Assembly (NCBI RefSeq): GCF_012641435.1
Contig: NZ_JABAIJ010000008.1
Coordinates: 289,531-353,530, forward strand
From: Rhizobium sp. P38BS-XIX
Lineage (GTDB): Bacteria; Pseudomonadota; Alphaproteobacteria; Rhizobiales; Rhizobiaceae
DNA: 64,000 nt
Direction of reading: 5' to 3'
Shown: positions 8,626-17,184 of the stretch, piece after piece
Layout of the letters: every line of letters begins with the position of its first letter
Numbering within the stretch: the stretch's first letter is position 1
Position numbers and translations under genes: made by a program
Notes under the pieces: model-generated
The model's database searches: none
What the model saw: the letters and a program-made list of their open reading frames with translations, nothing else
What the model was told of the DNA's origin: nothing

Positions 8626-8949
8626 GATGTCCTTCTCTAGAGTTGCTTCCCAAGGGAATAACTGCATCCCTGGGGTGTCTAGAGAGAGACTTGCGATCCA
8701 GATATATTTTCAGCTGAAGCATAACCAAAGAATTACGCGATTTTATCTCCCGGTCTTCGGGTGTGCTTTGGACAAGGGAGGCTGACGATTTCGTTGAAGG
8801 GCGCGACGGCGCAAGGGCAGCCGCTGAAAAGCCGACCTCAAGGCGAAATTCTGGATTTTACCATTAGATCTATGGGTATGATCGCCGCTCGCGGTTATGT
8901 ATACGAATTAGCTAACAAACAACAGAAGCCGTTCTCTCAGGAGTAAAGA
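8626..8949. other. Divergent intergenic region, luxR / NTF2-like gene
   Basis: This 324-bp stretch carries the promoters for the minus-strand quorum-sensing genes and the plus-strand NTF2-like gene. It contains the 10-bp palindrome TTCAGCTGAA (8708-8717). A 61-codon frame inside it (8761-8946) has no ribosome site and no protein-like features. I see no RNA gene. Confidence 0.4.
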
Positions 8950-9318
8950 ATGCTTCCTGACGATCACATGAGGCTCTACCAGGAAAAGATCAACCGTCGC
9001 GAGTTCGATGACATAGCGCCTCTGATCGCCATGGATGCCATTTTCTGGGTCACGAATGATACGTTTTGCGGGATCAAGGCCATACGCAAAGCCTTCGAGA
9101 CGACATGGCAGAAATTCAACAGCACCAATTATTGGTTCGAAGACCTGATCTGGATTGCTGAGAACGAAAGCATCGCCAGCTGTGTCTACCGGTTTCGCTG
9201 GAAGGCCAGCATGGCCGGCGCAGTCTTCGAAGGTCAGGGACGCGGCTCGAGTGTCCTGCGCAAGGAAGGCCCTCGGTGGCAGATCGTCCACGAGCACCTC
9301 GGGCGGTTGCCGAGCTGA
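8950..9318 (+). CDS. NTF2-like / SnoaL-type small protein
   Basis: The protein has 122 residues, with AGGAG 6 nt before the ATG. The pattern of an N-terminal helix (LYQEKINRREFDDIAPLIAMDAIFWV), a conserved aromatic-rich centre and a final strand ending WQIVHEHLGRLP is typical of the NTF2-like cone fold (SnoaL/DUF4440-type). Members are isomerases, dehydratases or ligand-binding proteins, so no reaction can be assigned. There is no signal peptide. It is transcribed away from the luxR gene and shares its promoter region; quorum control is possible but unproven. Confidence 0.7.
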   Translation: MLPDDHMRLYQEKINRREFDDIAPLIAMDAIFWVTNDTFCGIKAIRKAFETTWQKFNSTNYWFEDLIWIAENESIASCVYRFRWKASMAGAVFEGQGRGSSVLRKEGPRWQIVHEHLGRLPS

Positions 9319-9387
9319 GGAGATCTTCAAGCGGCTCGCTTGAGCGAAGAATATTCGCAACCGGTTTTGCAGTTGTACGAAATCACG

Positions 9388-9421
9388 GACACCGGGGCGC
9401 CTTGCGGAGCGCCCCGGTGTC
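9388..9421 (-). terminator. Strong hairpin terminator after yceI-type gene
   Basis: Perfect 13-bp arms (GACACCGGGGCGC at 9388-9400 and its complement at 9409-9421) enclose an 8-nt loop. It lies 9 nt beyond the stop of the minus-strand YceI gene and between it and the convergent NTF2-like gene. The T-tract is weak on both strands, but the stem is very stable. Confidence 0.65.
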
Positions 9422-9429
9422 ATCAGGCA

Positions 9430-10002
9430 TTACTTGGCTGCGTGCGCTTCCGTGGAGATATCGACGCTCAGTTCGTCGCCGATGTAGGGAAGATAGGTCT
9501 TGATGCCGAAATCCGAGCGCTTGAACGTCGCCGTGGCATCGAAGCCGACAGCGTCATCCTTGGTCATCGGATGAACGCCCGCCTTGTTGAAGGTGACGTT
9601 GAGGGTCACCGGCTTGGAAACGCCGCGGATGGTCAGATCGCCAACGATCGTGCCGTGGGTGTCGTCGGTCTTGGTGAAGGTCTTGCCGACGTAGGTGATC
9701 GTCGCAAATTCTGCGGTGTCGAGCCAGTCGGCGCCCTTGAGGTCGGCGTCACGCTGGCTGGAAATCGTGTTCAGGCTGTCGGCCTGGATCGTGACGTTGA
9801 GCTTGGAAGCGCCGACGTTTGCGGGATCGAAGCTCAGCGTGCCCGCAACATTGCCGAAAATGCCGAGGACATGCGAGAAGCCGACGTGGTCGATCTTGAA
9901 CGCAACATGGGTGTGCGTCGGGTCGATCGTGTAATCGGCAGCGAAAGCCGGGGCAGCAAACATGGAGGCGGCCAGAGACGCCAGAAGAAGCTTTCTGTTC
10001 AT
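9430..10002 (-). CDS. YceI-family periplasmic lipid/polyprenoid-binding protein
   Basis: The protein has 190 residues with a Sec signal peptide (MNRKLLLASLAASMFAAPAFA). The mature part opens with YTIDPTHTHVAFKIDHVGFS, a hallmark of the YceI lipocalin-like family, and ends in DELSVDISTEA. Members bind isoprenoid-like or amide lipids in the periplasm. The start lies 25 nt after the stop of an integral membrane protein gene on the same strand, so the two are probably cotranscribed. A link to stress or quinone handling is family knowledge, not seen here. Confidence 0.9.
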   Translation of the reverse strand: MNRKLLLASLAASMFAAPAFAADYTIDPTHTHVAFKIDHVGFSHVLGIFGNVAGTLSFDPANVGASKLNVTIQADSLNTISSQRDADLKGADWLDTAEFATITYVGKTFTKTDDTHGTIVGDLTIRGVSKPVTLNVTFNKAGVHPMTKDDAVGFDATATFKRSDFGIKTYLPYIGDELSVDISTEAHAAK

Positions 10003-10027
10003 TCGATTTATCCTTTGGTGAGGGGGA

Positions 10028-10906
10028 TTAGGGATGGAATGCGTCGGCGTGGCGCAGATAGGCGAGAACCACGACGACCAGGCTTGGAATGAGTGTTGCC
10101 AGTCCGCTGACGAGCTGGCTGAGGCGCATGGAGCGGCTCTGCAACGAGGGAAGCAGGAGGCCAGCCAGCTGTCCGAAAACCAGAGAAAAGCAGAGCAGCA
10201 GCAGAAGCAGGAAATCCATCTTGCCGTTGATCAGCGTAACGCTGTCATTCAGTGCCAGAATGCCGCCCAGCCCCGCCAGAACGCCGGTCCAGCCAAGCGT
10301 CATCGACGGAAATACGTATGTGACGAGCCCAAGACCTCCGAGACCGGCGGCAAATCCGGCCATCAAGCCTAGACCGGTGGAAGAACCACCAACGAGGGCG
10401 ATCGGTGCGTATCCGACGGCGAGCGCAAGCAGGATCGCGATGGTCGCGACCGGACCGCGACTTGCACTGACGGGGGCGGAATCGACAGACCGCGTCCACA
10501 GCAATGCCGCGGCCCCCGCAACGATGAGGATGATCGCAACAACCGCCAGCCCGAGATCAAGCGCGGTCGTCAGCCGAACATAGCCGATCCAGAAGATGAG
10601 CAAGGCAGGCACGATCACGGCGCAGGTTGCAGCCACGCGGCGGCTTTTCAAACCGTAATCGAAAACGAGACCGAGTATGGCGAGAGCGGCGACCGAATAG
10701 AACACCTTTCCCGTGGAAGCGATCGGAGGGAAATCCGGGATCGCGCCGTATGCGAGATAATAGCTTCCCAAAAAGATCGCCGCGGGCGTCAGGCGGCCGA
10801 TCGGCGCGAAGAAGCGCCCGACGACGCCGCCAACAAGGCCGATCGCTAGCCCGAAAACCACCATCATCACGATAGGATTGTCGAATATGGTGGTGGTATC
10901 AGGCAT
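10028..10906 (-). CDS. Integral membrane protein of unknown function
   Basis: The protein has 292 residues from the ATG at 10906; a GTG at 10918 is also in frame. I count about eight to nine hydrophobic segments, starting with IVMMVVFGLAIGLVGGVVG and ending with LATLIPSLVVVVLAYL, with only short loops. I see no transporter signature or catalytic motif. It is followed by the YceI gene in the same direction, suggesting an envelope-related pair. It diverges from a LysR gene across 162 bp, which may regulate it. I do not recognise the family. Confidence 0.65.
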   Translation of the reverse strand: MPDTTTIFDNPIVMMVVFGLAIGLVGGVVGRFFAPIGRLTPAAIFLGSYYLAYGAIPDFPPIASTGKVFYSVAALAILGLVFDYGLKSRRVAATCAVIVPALLIFWIGYVRLTTALDLGLAVVAIILIVAGAAALLWTRSVDSAPVSASRGPVATIAILLALAVGYAPIALVGGSSTGLGLMAGFAAGLGGLGLVTYVFPSMTLGWTGVLAGLGGILALNDSVTLINGKMDFLLLLLLCFSLVFGQLAGLLLPSLQSRSMRLSQLVSGLATLIPSLVVVVLAYLRHADAFHP

Positions 10907-11068
10907 GATGATCGTCACTCGATAAAATTCATAAAATTGCGGATGCTACACGGCATGAATGCGTTGCGGCCAAGCGCCGCATGCGCATCTTTGGGGAAAG
11001 TGAACTTTTCGCGTTTATTGATCAACGAGCCTTCTGTTGAAGAACCATTTCCTATAAGTTGATGATCC

Positions 11069-12010
11069 ATGGACACATTGACGAGCATTCGCGCTTTCGC
11101 CGCGGTCGCGGAATTCAAGAACTTTACCGCCGCCGCTGCGCGGCTGAGCCTTTCCCCGGCCATGGTGAGCAAGCATGTCATGCATCTGGAAGGACGGTTG
11201 GGAACACGCTTGCTCAACAGAACGAGCCGGCGTGTCAGCATCACCGAGAGCGGCCTGCTATATTTCAACTATGCCAAGCAAATGCTTGATGGGCTCGATG
11301 AGGTTGAGGCAGCCGTCAGCAACGTGACCGTCCTGCCGCGCGGAACTCTCAAGCTCAGCGCACCGGTTTGGGTGGCAAACACGCTCATGGCCCGGGCCTT
11401 CGCGGATTACCACCGCCGCTACCCGGACGTGTGTCTCGACATTGATTTGAGCGGCCGTATCGTCAATCTGGTCGACGAAGGTTTCGATCTTGCCCTGCGC
11501 GCAACGGCGCCGGAGCGCCTCGATGCCAGTCTGATCGCGCGGCCGATCACGCAAGTGGCCTTTCATCTGGTGGCGTCCCCCGCCTATCTGTCGCGGCGCC
11601 CGCGCCCACAGCAGCAAGCAGACCTGAAAGGCCACTCCTTCCTGCGCTACAGTGGGCTCAGCGTTAAGGACAGCCTCATCGTCAACAGCCCCGAGGGTTA
11701 CGACAAACTCGACTTCCGCACGGTGATGCAGAGCGAAAACGAGATCATCCTGCATCAGGCCGCGCTGGAAGGAATGGGACTGACGTTGCTGCCGACCTGG
11801 ATGACACAGGAGGATATTGCCGGCGGTCGACTGGAGGTCGTGCTTCCCGATGTCGCAATGTTCAATATCGGCCTGTACGCCGTTTACCCGAGCCGAAAAT
11901 TTCTCTCTGCCAAGGTCCGCACCTTCATCGATTTCATGGCGGCGCAGGACGCGCTTCGGGCCGATGCAAAAGAAACGGCGCCGCGCGATGGGCATGGCAT
12001 CATATTCTGA
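11069..12010 (+). CDS. LysR-family transcriptional regulator
   Basis: The protein has 313 residues. The N-terminal winged helix (SIRAFAAVAEFKNFTAAAARLSLSP...) is followed by RLLNRTSRRVSITESG, typical of the CrgA/DmlR-like LysR branch. The rest is a two-lobe effector-binding domain. It is divergent from the membrane protein/YceI pair, the usual position for its target. No clear ribosome site precedes the ATG. The effector is unknown. The 162-bp gap to 10906 is AT-rich and probably holds the shared promoter. Confidence 0.88.
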   Translation: MDTLTSIRAFAAVAEFKNFTAAAARLSLSPAMVSKHVMHLEGRLGTRLLNRTSRRVSITESGLLYFNYAKQMLDGLDEVEAAVSNVTVLPRGTLKLSAPVWVANTLMARAFADYHRRYPDVCLDIDLSGRIVNLVDEGFDLALRATAPERLDASLIARPITQVAFHLVASPAYLSRRPRPQQQADLKGHSFLRYSGLSVKDSLIVNSPEGYDKLDFRTVMQSENEIILHQAALEGMGLTLLPTWMTQEDIAGGRLEVVLPDVAMFNIGLYAVYPSRKFLSAKVRTFIDFMAAQDALRADAKETAPRDGHGIIF

Positions 12011-12325
12011 TCAAGGCCCATCTTGAATCAATGTCTGCAAAAGGTCTTCTGCCGCGGCGCCTCCATCTTGCCGGAATGCGTTTTGAGCATCCGGGCTGCG
12101 CACGGCAGCTACCGCATCTGTTTCGCGTCCGATATGCACGGCAAAATACCATCAGAAAACGCCCTAGCCCTCGGTCGCACCCCTGTCCCAAGCGCCCAGC
12201 TTTTAAGGCCATTGGCGTGCCGCTCACGAGATAAAGATAATTTTTTACAAAAGATGTTATCCTCTCCCGACTCATGCTTTATAGGTTGCCATACGGCAGC
12301 TAAGAGACTGGGAAGATTGCGAATC
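12011..12325. other. Intergenic region before ROK gene
   Basis: The 315 bp contain no convincing gene. The frame of the following ROK gene stays open upstream to 12023, but that extension reads as non-protein and lacks a ribosome site. An AT-rich stretch at 12233-12262 probably holds the ROK promoter. Confidence 0.4.
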
Positions 12326-13549
12326 ATGAAAAAATCCAAGGCTCCGATCGATGTGACCACCCTGGTCAACGCCGCCGATATTCTTTCGCTTGTTGCAAGC
12401 GGCGCGGCCACATCGAGAGGCGCTCTGCTCGAGGCTTCCGGCCTCTCGCGCGTCACGGTCACCCAGCGGATCAATGCCTTGTTGAACTGCGGCCTGATCC
12501 GCGAGACAGAGGAGACGCTGAAGAGCGGCGGGCGGCCGACGCGTGTGCTGGCATTGTCCGAGAGTGCGGGTATCATCCTTGTCGCCAATATCGGCGAAAA
12601 GCACATCCATGTCGGCGTCATGGATATCCAGCCGGCAATTATCGCGCAAAAGACCATCCCGTTATCTTCGCCGGATAGCCCCGCCAACACGCTCGACCAA
12701 ATCAGGTCCGCCTTCGACGACCTCCTTTCAGATGGCGCAACTGCGAACCGTCTGCTGATCGGCATCAGCCTTAGCCTGCCCACTCCCGTCGATTACAAAC
12801 GCGGCTGCGTGGTCGGGCCGTCCGTCTTGCCGGGATGGGACGAGTTCGACATCAAGTCCTACATGGGCCTGCGATACGACGCGCCCGTCTTCGTCGAAAA
12901 CGACGTGAACCTCATGACGATCTACGAGCATCGGCACAATTTTCGCGGCGTCGAGGACATGTTTTTCATCAAGGCGGGCACGGGTATCGGCAGCGGAATC
13001 GTCACGGGTGGGCGGATTTTCCGCGGCGCGCAAGGAGCGGCCGGTGATATCGGCCACATTCAATTCACATCCGACGACCCGCCATTATGCCGCTGCGGCA
13101 AACTCGGCTGCGTCGAGGCGCGGGCGGGCGGCTGGGCGATTGCAAGGGATCTGACCGAGCGCGGCATTGCGGCGGACAACGCCCGGGACGTGGTCGAGCT
13201 GGTCGAAAAGAACAAGCCGGAAGCAATCATGCTCGTGCGCAACGCCGGACGGACCATCGGCGAAGTCGCCTCCGATGTCGTGAGTATCCTCAATCCCAGT
13301 CTGATCGTGGTTGGCGGCACGCTGGCGCGAAGTGGCGAATTCCTGCTCTCCGGTGTCCGCGAACTCGTCTATCAGCGCTGTCTTCCGCTTGCGACACGCG
13401 AATTGCAGATCGTACTGTCAGACCCGGAAGGCGACAGCGCGCTCTTTGGCGCGGCGCATCTCGTGCTCGAGGATATCTTCAGCAAGGCGAAGGTCGAGAC
13501 GCTCATCCAGCGTTTTGTCCATAATATGGAAACGGCCCGCGCGGCGTAG
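12326..13549 (+). CDS. ROK-family transcriptional repressor (sugar-responsive)
   Basis: The protein has 407 residues from the ATG at 12326. Residues 10-80 form a winged helix-turn-helix (GALLEASGLSRVTVTQRINALL) that marks it as a repressor, not a kinase. The ROK domain carries ENDVN, a KAGTGIGSGIVTGG phosphate-loop motif, and the zinc-binding CRCGKLGCVEA motif. It converges on the sugar ABC/ribulokinase operon (35 nt between stops). It very likely controls that operon and is released by a sugar. The exact ligand is not visible. Confidence 0.88.
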   Translation: MKKSKAPIDVTTLVNAADILSLVASGAATSRGALLEASGLSRVTVTQRINALLNCGLIRETEETLKSGGRPTRVLALSESAGIILVANIGEKHIHVGVMDIQPAIIAQKTIPLSSPDSPANTLDQIRSAFDDLLSDGATANRLLIGISLSLPTPVDYKRGCVVGPSVLPGWDEFDIKSYMGLRYDAPVFVENDVNLMTIYEHRHNFRGVEDMFFIKAGTGIGSGIVTGGRIFRGAQGAAGDIGHIQFTSDDPPLCRCGKLGCVEARAGGWAIARDLTERGIAADNARDVVELVEKNKPEAIMLVRNAGRTIGEVASDVVSILNPSLIVVGGTLARSGEFLLSGVRELVYQRCLPLATRELQIVLSDPEGDSALFGAAHLVLEDIFSKAKVETLIQRFVHNMETARAA

Positions 13550-13560
13550 CCGGCGGGCCG
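13533..13560. terminator. Bidirectional hairpin between ROK gene and ABC operon
   Basis: The arms CGGCCCGC (13533-13540) and GCGGGCCG (13553-13560) pair across a 12-nt loop that includes the ROK stop codon. It sits between two convergent genes and could serve either one. The downstream T-run is modest (ACTTTTC on the plus strand). Confidence 0.42.
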
Positions 13561-13584
13561 CAGGAACTTTTCGGCGACGACGGA

Positions 13585-14529
13585 TTAGCGCGCTGCCGTC
13601 CACCCCTTATAGTCGGCGATATTGTCAGCCGTGATCAGCTTCGGATCCAGCAGAACCTTGGTCTCAGCCGGCTTCTTGCCCTCGAAGATATCATATGCCA
13701 GTCCGAAGGACTGTGCCGCCATGGTGTACGGGTCCTGCGATGCCGTCGCCTTGATCTGCGTGTTGCCGCTCTTGATCAGCTTCTCCGTATCGGGAGCGCC
13801 ATCCACCGAAGCGATGATGAACTCCTTGCGGTTCAGCTGCTTGGCAGCGAGGTCACCACCGATCGAAGCCGGATCATTGGTGCCGAAGACGCCGTCGATG
13901 TGATCCTGCGCCGTCAGGATGCTCTGCATCACCTGCAGGCCGCCGTCGCGGCTGCCGGTGGTGTTCTGGTCGGCGACGATCTTCATGTCGGGATGCTTGG
14001 CAAGCACGCTCTTGCAGCCCGCGAGACGATCGACGACTGCCGAAACTTGAACGCCGTTGAGGATGACGATGTTGCCCTTGCCGCCGAGCTTGTCGGCCAG
14101 ATAGCCGCAGGCTTCTTCACCGGCCTTCACGTTGTTGGTGGCGACGCTGACATCCGCGTTGCTGGCCGTCGTGTCGAAGGCGCCGACGACGATGCCGGCA
14201 TCCTTTGCCTTCTGAATGGCCGGCACGCTTGCCTTGGGATCGACGGGAACGATCATCATGATATCGACGCCGGCGCCGACAAAACTGTCGATCTGCGAGA
14301 GCTGCTTGTTCAGGTCATAATCTGCCGAAACCGCGGTGATCTTGACGTCGGGGTTCACCTTCTTGGCGGCTGCCTTGATGCCTTCGACAGCGGCAACATA
14401 GAACGGGTTGCCAAGGCTGCCGACAGATATGCCGATGCTCTTCAGCGGCTTGGCATCTTCGGCGAATGCGGAGGTTGCCAACAGCGCAAAAGCGCCGACC
14501 GACAAACGCAATACGGATTTCAGCTTCAT
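13585..14529 (-). CDS. Periplasmic sugar-binding protein of ribose/pentose-type ABC transporter
   Basis: The protein has 314 residues, with a signal peptide (MKLKSVLRLSVGAFALLATSAFA) and GGAG before the ATG. The mature protein is a class-I periplasmic binding protein (Peripla_BP_4 type): SIGISVGSLGNPFYVAAVEGIKAAA and a VFGTNDPASIGG hinge region. It delivers a monosaccharide to the permease encoded upstream in the operon. It is the last gene of the kinase-ATPase-permease-binding protein operon. Sequence alone does not fix the sugar; the ribulokinase partner suggests a pentose or pentitol. Confidence 0.9.
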   Translation of the reverse strand: MKLKSVLRLSVGAFALLATSAFAEDAKPLKSIGISVGSLGNPFYVAAVEGIKAAAKKVNPDVKITAVSADYDLNKQLSQIDSFVGAGVDIMMIVPVDPKASVPAIQKAKDAGIVVGAFDTTASNADVSVATNNVKAGEEACGYLADKLGGKGNIVILNGVQVSAVVDRLAGCKSVLAKHPDMKIVADQNTTGSRDGGLQVMQSILTAQDHIDGVFGTNDPASIGGDLAAKQLNRKEFIIASVDGAPDTEKLIKSGNTQIKATASQDPYTMAAQSFGLAYDIFEGKKPAETKVLLDPKLITADNIADYKGWTAAR

Positions 14530-14581
14530 TATCTACTCCTCTCAAATGGGCATTTGCCCGAACAAATCCGCCCGAACTTCT

Positions 14582-15577
14582 TCAGGTGCGGATACCTCCT
14601 TTGGCGCGGTATCGATCAAGCGCGACAGCGCCGATGATGACCAAGCCCTTGATGATGTATTGCCAGATGTCCGACACCCCGACGAGAATGAGGCCGTTGG
14701 ACAGGACGGCGATGATCAGCGAGCCGACAAGCGTGCCCCAGACGGATCCGACCCCGCCGACGAAGCTCGTGCCGCCGAGAATGACCGCGGCGATGGCGTC
14801 GAGTTCATAGGCTTGGCCGAGCTGCAGTCCGTTGGCGGCGTAAAGCCGCGCGGCAGACATGGCCCCGCCGAGGCCGGCGAGCAGCCCCGATGTCCCGTAG
14901 ACAAAGAGCAGAACCTTCCAGAGCTTGATGCCCGTCAGGCGGGCCGCCTCCGGGTTTCCACCGACGGCGTAGATCCATGTGCCGAGCACCGTTCGCGTCA
15001 GGATCACCCAGGAAACCAGAATGACGATGAAGGCGATGACAACAAGCCAGGGAATGCCGAAGATGCCGCTATTGCCGATGAAGGCGAAGGGAAGATCGGC
15101 GTTGAACACCGTTGTATCGCCGCCGACGAGACGCGCAACGCCTCGAAAAGCCGTCAGTGTGCCGAGCGTGACGATGAATGGCGGCAGCTTGGCTGCCGAG
15201 ATCAATATGCCATTGAACAGGCCGCAGGCGAGGCCGGCGCCGAGAGCCGCCAATATCCCGAGCATTCCCATGTCGGGGATCAGACTGACGATGAGCGCGA
15301 ACATAGCCGACATGGCAAGGATGGAGCCGACGGAGAGATCGATCCCGCCCGTCAGGATGACGAATGTCATGCCCGCCGCAAGCACCGTGTTGATCGAGGC
15401 CTGCTGCATGACGATGGACAGGTTGTTGACCGAGAGGAAGCGACCGGTGAGCAGATGAAAGCCCACGGCCAGAATGACCAGGATCGGCAGCATGCCCAAT
15501 GCCTGCAGAGCGGCGCGGACGTTGAGATTTTTCTTGGATGGCGCCTGTGCGGCGTGGCCGGCTGCGGGATCCGTCAT
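14582..15577 (-). CDS. Sugar ABC transporter permease (RbsC type)
   Basis: The protein has 331 residues from the ATG at 15577, chosen because GGAGG sits 8 nt upstream. It is an inner-membrane permease of the BPD_transp_2 family, with about eight to ten membrane segments and conserved ILTGGIDLSVGSILA and GGTSFVGGVGSVWGT loops. It pairs with the ATPase and binding protein on the same strand. The 24-nt gap to the ATPase stop indicates one transcript. Confidence 0.92.
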   Translation of the reverse strand: MTDPAAGHAAQAPSKKNLNVRAALQALGMLPILVILAVGFHLLTGRFLSVNNLSIVMQQASINTVLAAGMTFVILTGGIDLSVGSILAMSAMFALIVSLIPDMGMLGILAALGAGLACGLFNGILISAAKLPPFIVTLGTLTAFRGVARLVGGDTTVFNADLPFAFIGNSGIFGIPWLVVIAFIVILVSWVILTRTVLGTWIYAVGGNPEAARLTGIKLWKVLLFVYGTSGLLAGLGGAMSAARLYAANGLQLGQAYELDAIAAVILGGTSFVGGVGSVWGTLVGSLIIAVLSNGLILVGVSDIWQYIIKGLVIIGAVALDRYRAKGGIRT

Positions 15578-15601
15578 GTTTTTATCCTCCATAGCAGGTC
15601 C

Positions 15602-17149
15602 TCACGCGGGCACCGCAGGCGCGGTTCCGGTTGAAAACGCCATGATTTCCTGTTGGCTGATGGTGCCGTCCGGCGCGGGGCGAACTTCACCGCTGATGCG
15701 ACCCTGGTTCATCACGAGAACACGGTCGCAGACGCCGATGATTTCCGGCAGCTCGCTCGAGATCATGAGAATGGCGACATCCCGTCGCGCAAGCGCATCG
15801 ATCAGGCGGTAAATCTCCGACTTGGCGCCGATATCCACCCCGCGTGTCGGCTCATCGAGAATGATGACCTTGGGGTTGGCTTCGATCAGGCGGGCAAGAA
15901 GCACCTTCTGCTGATTGCCGCCCGACAGCGAACCGACGGCGACCTGATCGTTGGCCGCCCTGATTGCGAATTCCGAAAATGCCTTGCTCGACCTTTGCGC
16001 CGCGCTTTGAAAGTTCCGGAAGCCAAACCAGTGAGCGTCATCGGAGACAACGGAGACGTTGACGTTGTCACGGATGCTCATGTCGAGAAAGAGCCCAAGC
16101 CCCTTCCGGTCTTCCGTCAAATAGGCGATGCCGGCAGCAATTCCGTCACTCGGGCTTTCGATCTTTCGAGCACTGCCATCAACGGCGATCGTGCCGCTCG
16201 TCGCGATATCCGCGCCGAAAATCAGTCGGGCAAGCTCCGTTCGGCCGGAGCCCACGAGCCCGGAAAGGCCGACGACTTCGCCGGCGCGGACATCGAGGGA
16301 GCAATCACGCACCTTGCGGCCGTCCGAAAGGTTCTTGACCGAGAGAACCACGCGCGCATCGGATTTATCGGCTGCATGCGATTTCTTGTAGAAGGTCGAG
16401 ACATCGCGACCGACCATCATCGACACCAGCGTCTCAGGTGAAAGCTCTGAGCGCTCGAGCGTCCCGACTGCCCGCGAGTCACGCAGGACCGTTACCCGGT
16501 CGGAGAGCGCGTAAATCTCTTCCATTCGATGGCTGATGTAAATGATCGCGATCCCCTGAGACTTGAGGTCGCGAATGACCTTGAACAGCCTGTCGGTTTC
16601 CCGGCTGGTCAGCGACGTCGTCGGTTCGTCCATGACAAGGATGCGCGGGCTGAAGGATAGCGCCCGTGCGATCTCGACCATCTGGCGCTCGCCGATCGAC
16701 AGGCTGGCAACGACGGTATCAGGCGAGAAATCCAGCCCAAGCTGCCCAAGCACCGAAACGCATTTCGCCCTCTGCTCGCCACCGCGAACGAAGCCGAGAC
16801 GGGAGCGCTCGGCACCAAGATAGATGTTCTGCGCAATGGTCAGGTTCGGCGCAAGCGACAATTCCTGATAGATGACGGCGATGCCGGCCGCCTTCGACGC
16901 ATGCGGATTGCCCGGTGCGACCGGCTGACCGGCAACCATGACGCTGCCGCCCTGATCCGGCACATAGGCGCCGGACAGAATCTTCATCAGCGTCGATTTT
17001 CCCGCACCATTCTCGCCCATCAGCGCATGAACTTCGCCGGATCGCACGGTGAGCGAAACATCGTTCAGCGCCTTCATGGCACCGAAGGTCTTCGAGATAT
17101 CGCGCATTTCAAGGACGGGAGTGCCGTCCGTTCCTGCCTCATTGACCAT
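15602..17149 (-). CDS. Sugar ABC transporter ATPase, two nucleotide-binding domains (RbsA type)
   Basis: The protein has 515 residues from the ATG at 17149 (GAGGAAG upstream). The first ATPase domain has Walker A GENGAGKST, signature LSIGERQ and Walker B ILVMDEPTTSLT. The second has the degenerate P-loop GLVGSGRTE usual in this family, signature LSGGNQQ and Walker B ILDEPTRGVD. It energises the monosaccharide transporter from the cytoplasmic side. The start is 35 nt after the ribulokinase stop. Confidence 0.93.
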   Translation of the reverse strand: MVNEAGTDGTPVLEMRDISKTFGAMKALNDVSLTVRSGEVHALMGENGAGKSTLMKILSGAYVPDQGGSVMVAGQPVAPGNPHASKAAGIAVIYQELSLAPNLTIAQNIYLGAERSRLGFVRGGEQRAKCVSVLGQLGLDFSPDTVVASLSIGERQMVEIARALSFSPRILVMDEPTTSLTSRETDRLFKVIRDLKSQGIAIIYISHRMEEIYALSDRVTVLRDSRAVGTLERSELSPETLVSMMVGRDVSTFYKKSHAADKSDARVVLSVKNLSDGRKVRDCSLDVRAGEVVGLSGLVGSGRTELARLIFGADIATSGTIAVDGSARKIESPSDGIAAGIAYLTEDRKGLGLFLDMSIRDNVNVSVVSDDAHWFGFRNFQSAAQRSSKAFSEFAIRAANDQVAVGSLSGGNQQKVLLARLIEANPKVIILDEPTRGVDIGAKSEIYRLIDALARRDVAILMISSELPEIIGVCDRVLVMNQGRISGEVRPAPDGTISQQEIMAFSTGTAPAVPA

Positions 17150-17184
17150 TGTGCTTCCTCCAATCCGGCATCGACCGACAGCTC

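Noticed and set aside
8708..8717. TTCAGCTGAA palindrome as a lux box
   Set aside because: It is too short and differs from the dyad before luxI.
8761..8946. 61-codon open frame in the luxR/NTF2-like gap
   Set aside because: No ribosome site and no protein-like pattern.
12023..12325. Upstream extension of the ROK gene
   Set aside because: The frame is open, but the text has no match to the family and no ribosome site; the family starts near the winged helix.
14408..15634. 408-codon open frame opposite the permease
   Set aside because: The composition is typical of a shadow (many D, R, G, Q) and it has no ribosome site or known motif.
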